From JANWZL01 sp037445185 (GTDB taxonomy: Bacteria; Pseudomonadota; Gammaproteobacteria; Burkholderiales; Thiobacillaceae): a DNA stretch of 17,958 nt. Location: the NCBI GenBank assembly GCA_037445185.1, contig JBBIKZ010000047.1, positions 1 to 17,958 of the forward strand. The letters run 5' to 3'. The notes under the pieces were generated by a model that saw nothing but the letters and a program-made list of their open reading frames with translations, was not told where the DNA came from and did not search any database. Positions 12,547 through 17,958 of this stretch are shown one piece after another. How positions within the stretch are numbered: the first letter of the stretch is position 1; each line of letters starts with the position of its first letter. Made by a program: the position numbers and the translations under genes.

Positions 12547-14544
12547 ATGCCGCCCGACCTCCTCACCGACCTCAACCCCCAGCAACGCGAAGCGGTGAAA
12601 TACCTGGACGGCCCCCTGCTGGTGCTGGCGGGGGCCGGTTCGGGCAAGACGCGGGTGATCACGCGCAAGCTCGCCTATCTCGTCACCGACTGCGGCTGCA
12701 GCGCCAGAAACGTCGCCGCCATCACCTTCACCAACAAGGCGGCGCGCGAGATGCGCGAGCGGGTGGGGGATCTCTTGCCGGGCAAGGCGGCGCACGGGCT
12801 CACCGTCTCCACCTTCCATTCACTGGGCCTCAACATCCTGCGCGCGGAGGCCCGCCGCATCGGCTACAAGCCGCGCTTCTCGGTGCTGGACGCGGTGGAC
12901 GCCCAGGCCCTGCTGGCTGACATCCTCAAGGCGCCGGACAAGACCTCGCTCAGGCGTGCCGCCGCCGTGATCTCCAACTGGAAGAATGCCCTCGTGCCGC
13001 CGCAGCAGGCCCTGGAGGCGGCGGCCGACGAGGCCGAGTTGCAGGTCGCACGGGCCTACCGGAGCTATCAGGACACCCTCCGGGCCTACCAGGCCATGGA
13101 CTTCGACGACCTGATCCGCCTGCCGGTCGAGTTGTTCCGCCAGGATGCCGAGGCCCTGGCCATCTGGCAGGGCCGGTTGAGATACCTGCTGGTGGACGAG
13201 TATCAGGACACCAACGGCGCCCAATACGCGCTGATGAAGCTCATCGCCGGGCCTGTCGGCCGGTTCACCGCGGTGGGCGACGACGACCAGGCCATCTACG
13301 CCTGGCGCGGTGCGGACGTGGCCAATCTGAAGCGCCTGGGCGAGGACTACCCGCGTCTGAAGACGATCCCGCTCACCCAGAACTACCGGTCCTGTCAGCG
13401 CATCCTCAAGGCCGCCAACAGCGTCATCCGCAACAACGCGCGTCTGGCCGAAAAGCAGCTCTGGAGCGAACTCGGCCTGGGCGAGCAGGTGATGATCCTG
13501 CCATGCCGCGACGACGCGCACGAGGCGGAGACGGTGGCCACGCGCATCTCCGCGCACAAATTCGAGCGCCGCGGGCGTTACGGCGACTACGCCGTGCTCT
13601 ACCGCGGCAACCACCAGGCCCGCCCGTTCGAGGAGGCCCTGCGTGCGTTGAAGATCCCCTACGTGCTCTCGGGCGGTCAGTCCTTCTTCGAGCGCGCCGA
13701 GATCAAGGACATCACCGCCTACCTGCGCCTGATCGCCAACCAGGACGACGACCCCGCCTTCATCCGCGCCATCACCACGCCCAGACGCGGCATCGGTGCC
13801 GCCACCCTGGAGCGGTTGGGCGTCTACGCGGCGCAGCGTCACGTGAGCCTGTTCGCTGCCGTGTACGAGGAGGGGCTGCGCGCGCATCTCGCCCCGAAAC
13901 AGCTCGCGCCGCTGACCGAGTTCGGCGACTTCATCAACCGCATGGCCTGGCGGGCCGAACGCGAACCGGCCGGCCGGCTGCTCGAGGAGCTGCTCGCCGC
14001 CATCCGTTACCAAGCCTGGCTCCATGACAGCGAGGACGACCGCGCGGCCCGCAGCAAGTGGGGCAACGTGCGCGAGTTCGTCGACTGGCTCGCCAGGAAG
14101 GGCGAGGAGGACGGCAAGACGCTCATCGAGCTCACCCAGACCGTGGCGCTGATGAACCTGCTCGAAGGCCGCGACGACGAGGCGGTGGACGCGGTCCGGC
14201 TGTCGACCCTGCACGCCGCCAAGGGTCTGGAGTTCCCGCACGTCTTTCTAGTAGGGCTGGAGGAGGAGATTCTGCCACACCGTGAGTGCCTGGACGGTGA
14301 CCGGCTCGAGGAGGAGCGGCGCCTGATGTACGTGGGCATCACGCGGGCGCAAAAGAGTCTCACCCTCACCTGGTGCGCCAAACGACGCAAAGGCGGGGAG
14401 ACGGTGCGCTGCGAGCCGTCGCGTTTCCTCGCCGAACTGGATGCGGATGCAGTGCGACACGCCGGCCGCGAGGCCGATCCGGCCGCCGGCCGTCAGGCCG
14501 GACGCGAACGTCTGGCCAGCCTGAGGGCGATGCTGGGCGGCTGA
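12547..14544 (+). CDS. rep: ATP-dependent DNA helicase Rep
   Basis: This UvrD/Rep superfamily 1A helicase unwinds 3'-5' and clears proteins ahead of replication forks. The 665-residue protein is collinear with E. coli Rep (673). It shows LNPQQREAVKYLDGP (Q-motif), Walker A GAGSGKT (29-35), ITFTNKAAREM, VSTFHSLGL, LLVDEYQDTN, VGDDDQAIYAWRGAD, LTQNYRSCQRIL, LYRGNHQARPFE, TLHAAKGLEFPHVFLVG, and RRLMYVGITRAQ. NWKN and DFDDLI in subdomain 1B favour Rep over UvrD. The start is the ATG at 12547, 10 residues before NPQQREA, as usual for Rep; no Shine-Dalgarno is visible. It is divergent from apaH with overlapping promoters. Confidence 0.96.
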   Translation: MPPDLLTDLNPQQREAVKYLDGPLLVLAGAGSGKTRVITRKLAYLVTDCGCSARNVAAITFTNKAAREMRERVGDLLPGKAAHGLTVSTFHSLGLNILRAEARRIGYKPRFSVLDAVDAQALLADILKAPDKTSLRRAAAVISNWKNALVPPQQALEAAADEAELQVARAYRSYQDTLRAYQAMDFDDLIRLPVELFRQDAEALAIWQGRLRYLLVDEYQDTNGAQYALMKLIAGPVGRFTAVGDDDQAIYAWRGADVANLKRLGEDYPRLKTIPLTQNYRSCQRILKAANSVIRNNARLAEKQLWSELGLGEQVMILPCRDDAHEAETVATRISAHKFERRGRYGDYAVLYRGNHQARPFEEALRALKIPYVLSGGQSFFERAEIKDITAYLRLIANQDDDPAFIRAITTPRRGIGAATLERLGVYAAQRHVSLFAAVYEEGLRAHLAPKQLAPLTEFGDFINRMAWRAEREPAGRLLEELLAAIRYQAWLHDSEDDRAARSKWGNVREFVDWLARKGEEDGKTLIELTQTVALMNLLEGRDDEAVDAVRLSTLHAAKGLEFPHVFLVGLEEEILPHRECLDGDRLEEERRLMYVGITRAQKSLTLTWCAKRRKGGETVRCEPSRFLAELDADAVRHAGREADPAAGRQAGRERLASLRAMLGG

Positions 14545-14802
14545 CGGGCCCAAGAGACGCGGCCCTGAAAGGGGCAACTGCGTGACCGCGTTAGGTATCG
14601 TCTTGCAGGGCCGGCCGCTTGATCTGCGGCGCCCCGTGCCCCCCCGTGAACCCGAATCGTCGCCCGTCGGGCAGCTTGTCGGTGGGTCGGGCAGTAGGTC
14701 AGCCGTGTGTCGGGCTTCGCCCGACGACCGTCAAGCGCAACCACTCCCCCCAGCCACCGGCCTGAAGGCCGTCCCAGACCTGCCTCGTATGGGGTGGTTG
14801 GC
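14545..14802. repeat. Gene-free spacer with REP-like palindromes
   Basis: This 258-bp spacer separates the convergent rep and cytochrome genes. It contains GTCGGGC-TTC-GCCCGAC (14709-14725) and CGGCCT-GA-AGGCCG (14758-14771), both perfect stems without T-tracts, similar to those at 7578-7648. GGGCC (14547) can also pair with GGCCC (14562). No gene or standard terminator is seen. Confidence 0.5.
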
Positions 14803-15615
14803 TCAGCTCGCGTCGGCCGCCTGCCGCGCCGGCTGGCCGCCGGCGATCGCCTTCTTCGCCTCGTCCACCATGTAGTCCACCGCCGCCTTGACGTCCGCGT
14901 CGGAGAGCTTGTCGTTGCCGCCGCGCGGCGGGCCGCCGAGGCTGCCCGCGATGGCCGCCTTGTAGAGATACTCCTTGCCCTGCTTGATCAGCGCACCCCA
15001 GGCCGCGGTATCGGTCAGTTTCTGCGCCCCGGTCAGGCCGGTGTCGTGGCAGGCGGCGCAATCGCTGGCGTAGACCGCCTTGCCGCGGGCCAGGACCTCG
15101 GGCGTGGGTTCGGGCTCCTTCTTCAGCACGGCCTCGAACTTGGCGCCGGCGGCATTGGCCATGTACACCACACCGCGCGCCACCTCCAGGTCGGTCAGAT
15201 CGGGGTCGCCGCCGCGGGCCGGCATCTTGCCAATGCCGTTGATGGCGTGGGTGAGCAGGGTGTCGTAGCCCTGGGCGATACGCTTGCCCCAGGCGGCGGC
15301 GTCCTCGTACTTCGGGGCGCCGAGCGCGCCGGCGGCATGGCAGGAGCCGCACACCTCGTTGTAGACCTGCTCGCCGCTGCGCTCCACTTTGGGGGCGTTG
15401 GGATCGATGACCATGGCCACGCCGAAGGGCTGGATACGTTCGCGCACCGCCCTGTCCTCGGCCTCGCTGGAACCGGCCGACACCAGGTTGCCCTGGATGC
15501 CCATGATGTAGACGATGATCAGGATGATGGCGATCAGCGGTGCGAACAGCCCGCCCACCAGTGCCAGCAGGAACTCCTGCGGCGTCGTCTTCTTCATCTC
15601 GAGGTGCTCGGCCAT
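14803..15615 (-). CDS. Membrane-anchored dihaem cytochrome c (c5-like domains)
   Basis: The 270-residue protein has an N-terminal membrane anchor (residues 16-40, LLALVGGLFAPLIAIILIIV) and two cytochrome c domains facing the periplasm. Haem sites are CGSCH (89-93) and CAACH (186-190). In domain 1 the sixth ligand is Met131 in GIGKMPARGG. The ungapped equivalent in domain 2 is Gly228 in SLGGPPRGG, so the second haem may lack a Met ligand. It should carry electrons between the quinol-oxidising complex and a terminal oxidase or other partner, but no partner gene is adjacent. AGGA lies a few bases before the ATG, and a perfect TATAAT is just upstream. Confidence 0.9.
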   Translation of the reverse strand: MAEHLEMKKTTPQEFLLALVGGLFAPLIAIILIIVYIMGIQGNLVSAGSSEAEDRAVRERIQPFGVAMVIDPNAPKVERSGEQVYNEVCGSCHAAGALGAPKYEDAAAWGKRIAQGYDTLLTHAINGIGKMPARGGDPDLTDLEVARGVVYMANAAGAKFEAVLKKEPEPTPEVLARGKAVYASDCAACHDTGLTGAQKLTDTAAWGALIKQGKEYLYKAAIAGSLGGPPRGGNDKLSDADVKAAVDYMVDEAKKAIAGGQPARQAADAS

Positions 15616-15648
15616 GGTCTGATCCTATTCGGAGTCGCAAATCCGGTA

Positions 15649-15677
15649 ATTATAGGGACTGAGTCAGCCGACCGGAA
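15649..15677 (-). promoter_or_regulatory. Promoter of the dihaem cytochrome c gene
   Basis: On the minus strand a consensus TATAAT (15654-15649) is preceded 17 bp upstream by TTCCGG (15677-15672), a weak -35. Transcription would start near 15642, leaving a leader of about 26 nt. The region also has to carry the promoter of the divergent tRNA gene, for which TATGCT (15689-15694) is a possible -10. Confidence 0.55.
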
Positions 15678-15704
15678 GCGTGCTGTGCTATGCTAGCGGT
15701 CTTC

Positions 15705-15781
15705 CCGCCCGTAGCTCAGTTGGATAGAGTACTGCCCTCCGAAGGCAGGGGTCGTGCGTTCGAATCGCGCCGGGCGGGCCA
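15705..15781 (+). tRNA. tRNA-Arg (anticodon CCG)
   Basis: The 77-nt cloverleaf is complete. The acceptor stem is CCGCCCG with CGGGCGG, the D-arm GCTC/GAGT, and the anticodon stem CTGCC/GGCAG around loop CTCCGAA, giving anticodon CCG for codon CGG. The T-arm is GTGCG/CGCGC around TTCGAAT. The discriminator G and an encoded CCA follow. It aligns closely with E. coli tRNA-Arg(CCG). tRNA genes are common integration sites, and degraded integrase and defence genes follow it directly, so it may mark the left edge of a genomic island. Confidence 0.95.
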
Positions 15782-15884
15782 GTTTTCCACCCTCCTGCCA
15801 TTGCAGACCGACTGGCGTCCTTGTGCAGGAAGTGCATGGTCGGCCAGGCACGGTAGCCTCCCATACAACCCCACCGCCGCGCTG

Positions 15885-15979
15885 GATGGCGGGCTTGGAG
15901 GTTTGATTACGCCAACGTTCGGCCAAACGAGCTGCGGGGGCGGATGTGATCGAAACGCAGCTCGCCACAGCCCGCCATC
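15885..15979. repeat. 95-bp nested inverted repeat
   Basis: GATGGCGGGCT (15885-15895) and AGCCCGCCATC (15969-15979) are perfect 11-bp inverted repeats bounding the segment. Inside them CGAGCTGCG (15928-15936) faces CGCAGCTCG (15956-15964). The right arm begins exactly where the JetD similarity stops. It could be a small palindromic element or a folded recombination site; the family is not recognised. The 103 bp between the tRNA and this segment hold nothing recognisable. Confidence 0.5.
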
Positions 15980-16338
15980 ACCTCCGGGGCAAGGCGCGGC
16001 AGGTCGTGGCGCACGGGGCCGGGCTCCTCGCCCCAGGGCTGACGGTGGGCCAGTAGGGCCCGCCGGTCCATGAGGAAGGAGGCCGCGTCCGGGAAGTGCG
16101 CACGCAACGGGTCGAGGATGGCGAAGCCGTGGGTGTAGCGATCACCCCAGTAGAAGATCGGGCAGCGCAGCCTGGCGGCGCGCGCCAGCGTCTCCCACCC
16201 ATAGACCACGCCGAAGAGGTCGCCGGCGTCTTCTGCCTGCGGAAAGGCGAGGAGTTGGTCCTGCTCCCGGTGATGAACACCCGCTCGAGGGGTAGCCTCA
16301 GGGCCGCGAAGCTCTCGGCATTCAGCATGATGTCGGGC
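15980..16338 (-). pseudogene. Remnant of Wadjet protein JetD (DUF2220), truncated and frameshifted
   Basis: JetD is the nuclease subunit of the Wadjet (JetABCD) anti-plasmid system. On the minus strand a first segment reads LPDIMLNAESFAALRLPLER then VFIT. After a one-base loss near 16252-16256 the frame shifts and similarity continues as LLAFPQAEDAGDLFGVVYGW, IFYWGDRYTHGFAILDPLRA, SFLMDRRALLAHRQPWGEE and LPRLAPE. The YWGDxxTHGFAILDxLRA block is the conserved toprim-like core. Only about 120 residues of a protein of roughly 400 remain, cut at both ends: on one side by the integrase remnant, on the other by the 95-bp repeat. No jetA, jetB or jetC is present in the window. It is not functional. 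Confidence 0.72.
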
Positions 16339-16568
16339 AGCGCGCCGGCATTGCGGACTTCCGCATCCCCGACCTGCGCCACACCTGCGCCGCCTGGCTG
16401 GTGACGGCGGGCATCCCCCTCATGGGGGCCCGGGACCTGCTGGGCCCCAGCACGGTCGTGATGACCGGACGCCATGCCCATCTGGTGCCGGAAAACGTCA
16501 GGAAAGCGATGAGAAGAAAAGCGAGGGTTTGTCACGATCCGGTCACGCTGGTGAGCCGGAAGCCGTGA
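16338..16568 (+). pseudogene. C-terminal remnant of a tyrosine-type integrase
   Basis: The plus strand encodes RAGIADFRIPDLRHTCAAWL then VTAGIPL, followed by ARDLLGPSTVVMTGRHAHLV, PENVRKAM and a TGA at 16566-16568. Phage and island integrases of this kind read FHDLRHTCASWL, LLGHS and MTERYAHLAPENVR. The Arg and His of DLRHT remain, but the His of LLGHS is Pro and the nucleophile Tyr is His. The first ~75% of the protein is missing. It meets the JetD remnant at about 16338 and is catalytically dead. Confidence 0.75.
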
Positions 16569-16754
16569 TGCAGTCTCTATGATTTGGTCTGATTGGTGGT
16601 GCTGAAGCGACGCCACGCGGCCTATCACGGCTGCAATGAGTTCCGATGAGCACCGTTCGGCGATAATTATGCACTTGATGATGTAGACCTCCTAGCGATG
16701 GACAGACATAAAATCGCAGCCTTTCGGTCGTCCGCCTTGGATGAGGAGCCTTCG
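16569..16754 (+). promoter_or_regulatory. Upstream region of the WYL regulator
   Basis: This stretch is more AT-rich than its neighbours and holds the only plausible promoter of the WYL-hsdM genes. GATAAT (16662-16667) resembles a -10 and overlaps the 8-bp palindrome ATAATTAT (16663-16670), a possible operator for an autorepressing BrxR/CapW-like protein. No good -35 is seen. An in-frame ATG at 16698 would lengthen the regulator by 19 residues. Confidence 0.3.
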
Positions 16755-17675
16755 GTGACTCAGCCCCAGCGCGTCGAGACCTCGAGCCATGCCCAGCGCG
16801 AGCGGCTGGCCTACATCGACTTCCGGCTCTACTTTTTTGGTGAGATCGGTCGCCCAGACCTGATCGATCGCTTCGGTGTGGCTCCGGCAGGGGCGACACG
16901 CGACCTGGCGCTGTACCGGGAAATCGCGCCGCAGAACATCACCTTTGACGGTCGCAACAAGATCTACCGCATCGGGCAGGCATTCACCCCGCTGTTCGAG
17001 CACGCTCCACAGCGCGTGCTGTCGGCGCTGGCGCAGGGCTTCGGCGATGGCGTGAATGACCCCTCTGCAAAACCCCTGCAGCCACTGCTGCCGTGCGAGT
17101 CGCCCACGGCCCTGAGCAACCCCAGGATGGATGTCTTGGCCCCGGTCTGCCGGGCGATCCACGCCAAGCGCCCCCTCGCCATCCGCTACCACTCGATGAG
17201 CAGTGGCGAATCGGAACGGGTCATCGCGCCCTTCGCCCTGGTGGACACCGGCCTGCGCTGGCACGTCCGGGCCTTTGATCGAAAGAGCGGGGCGTTTCGA
17301 GATTTCGTCGTCACCCGCATCGAAGCGCCGACCCTGCTCGATGAGGAACCCCAAGCCCACGAGCGCCCGGACAACGACATCCAGTGGACGCGCATCGTCG
17401 AGTTGGAATTGGTGCCGCACCCGCGCCTTGAACGCCCGGAAATCATCAAGATGGACTACGGGATGACCGACGGCTCGATTCGGATGCGTGTGCGCGCCGC
17501 CGTCGCGGGCTATATGCTGCTGCGCTGGAGCGTGGACTGCTCGCCCGACCACCGTCTCAAGGAAGCGCAGTACCGCCTAGGCTTAAGCGATCCGCTGGCG
17601 CTGTACGGCGTTGAGAACGCAAAGCTCGCGCCGGGGTATCAAGCCCCGGCAGCAAAGACATTACGCAAAGGATAA
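16755..17675 (+). CDS. WYL-domain transcriptional regulator, BrxR/CapW-like
   Basis: The 306-residue protein has an N-terminal winged helix (about residues 12-75, QRERLAYIDFRLYFFGEIGR), a WYL domain (about 125-192, with RWHVRAFD in place of the W-Y-L triplet and FRDFVVTRIEAP), and a C-terminal WCX-like extension (about 205-275). This architecture is that of BrxR and CapW, dimeric repressors that control BREX, CBASS and restriction systems and are thought to sense a nucleic-acid or nucleotide ligand through the WYL domain. A GTG start at 16755 is chosen because GAGGAG lies six bases before it; an ATG at 16698 has no ribosome site. It ends seven bases before hsdM, so it probably controls the type I system in the same operon. 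Confidence 0.85.
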   Translation: MTQPQRVETSSHAQRERLAYIDFRLYFFGEIGRPDLIDRFGVAPAGATRDLALYREIAPQNITFDGRNKIYRIGQAFTPLFEHAPQRVLSALAQGFGDGVNDPSAKPLQPLLPCESPTALSNPRMDVLAPVCRAIHAKRPLAIRYHSMSSGESERVIAPFALVDTGLRWHVRAFDRKSGAFRDFVVTRIEAPTLLDEEPQAHERPDNDIQWTRIVELELVPHPRLERPEIIKMDYGMTDGSIRMRVRAAVAGYMLLRWSVDCSPDHRLKEAQYRLGLSDPLALYGVENAKLAPGYQAPAAKTLRKG

Positions 17676-17682
17676 GAACACG

Positions 17683-17958
17683 ATGGCACAGAGCGACACC
17701 GCCAAAAACGGCAACGGAGGCAACCTTGGCTTCGAGGCTGACCTCTTCAAAGCCGCCGACAAGCTGCGCGGCAACATGGAACCCAGCGACTACAAGCACG
17801 TCGCGCTGGGCCTCATCTTCCTTAAGTACATCTCCGACGCCTTCGAGGCCAAGCACCAGGCGCTGCTGGCCGGAGACCCCATCGCCGCCGAGGACAAGGA
17901 CGAATACCTCGCCGACAACGTGTTCTGGGTGCCCAAGGAGGCGCGCTGGTCCCACCTG
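17683..17958 (+). CDS. hsdM: Type I restriction-modification methyltransferase subunit HsdM (3' end outside window)
   Basis: Only the first 92 residues are in the window. They match the HsdM N-terminal domain: LGFEADLFKAADKLRGNMEP then SDYKHVALGLIFLKYISDAF, with DEYLADNVFWVPKEARWSHL at the end. This helical domain precedes the N6-adenine methylase domain, whose NPPF motif lies beyond the edge. HsdM methylates the host DNA and, with HsdS and HsdR, forms the restriction complex. AAGGAT lies ten bases before the ATG. The gene follows the WYL regulator by seven bases. hsdS and hsdR are expected further right. Confidence 0.93.
   Translation, partial: MAQSDTAKNGNGGNLGFEADLFKAADKLRGNMEPSDYKHVALGLIFLKYISDAFEAKHQALLAGDPIAAEDKDEYLADNVFWVPKEARWSHL

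Noticed and set aside
12820..14241. A long open frame antisense to rep (and similar ones antisense to the glycosyltransferase/PAP2 genes and to 124-1641).
   Set aside because: GC-rich coding DNA produces such mirror frames; they have no recognisable domains, and the opposite strand holds well-supported genes.
14545..14802. Intrinsic terminators between the convergent rep and cytochrome genes.
   Set aside because: The stems are GC-rich and perfect but are not followed by T-tracts on either strand.
15885..15979. An integron attC site.
   Set aside because: The outer arms lack the GTTRRRY/RYYYAAC core boxes, and no gene cassettes or integron integrase are nearby.
1..17958. CRISPR arrays or ribosomal RNA genes.
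   Set aside because: No regularly spaced short repeats with unique spacers and no rRNA-like sequence were seen; the only long exact repeat found is the 127-bp omega-RNA pair.

Overview
The window is GC-rich, densely packed bacterial chromosome. The gene set and the protein sequences point to a gammaproteobacterium, possibly Chromatiales-like: a Pseudomonas-type TrpC, the dnaB-alr gene order, E. coli-like Rep and ApaH, an olsBA ornithine-lipid operon and a membrane-anchored dihaem cytochrome c. The placement rests on recalled family sequences, not on a search.

Region 1 (1-1910) is accessory DNA. It opens with the right end of an IS200/IS605-type element carrying an omega-RNA (TnpB guide RNA) scaffold, followed by a Uma2-family nuclease-like gene, a Phd/VapC-type toxin-antitoxin pair, and a repeat-rich intergenic stretch. 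Region 2 (1911-5407) is a minus-strand housekeeping block, dnaB-alr then trpC. trpC has its own promoter, a possible 19-codon hydrophobic mini-gene in its leader, and a palindromic repeat apparently inserted in frame in its coding sequence.

Region 3 (5528-11727) is rich in lipid and envelope genes: a GT4 glycosyltransferase coupled to a PAP2 phosphatase, a secreted zinc phospholipase C-like protein, a nucleoside kinase with a glycine-zipper lipoprotein, and olsB-olsA. The olsBA promoter carries four tandem half-sites with an exact 11-bp period, which looks like a Pho box. The genes could together supply phosphorus-free or glycosylated lipids under phosphate starvation; that is an inference. 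Between the PAP2 and phospholipase genes sits a complete ~237-bp IS200/IS605-type miniature element with no transposase or TnpB gene. Its last 127 bp, the omega-RNA scaffold, are identical to positions 1-127.

Region 4 (11648-15615) holds apaH and rep, divergent with overlapping promoters, and a dihaem cytochrome c whose second haem domain appears to lack its Met ligand.

Region 5 (15705-17958) starts with tRNA-Arg(CCG) and continues into what looks like a defence island. It holds a 95-bp nested inverted repeat, a truncated and frameshifted Wadjet JetD remnant, a tyrosine-integrase remnant that has lost its nucleophile, a BrxR/CapW-like WYL regulator, and the start of a type I restriction-modification hsdM gene cut by the window edge.
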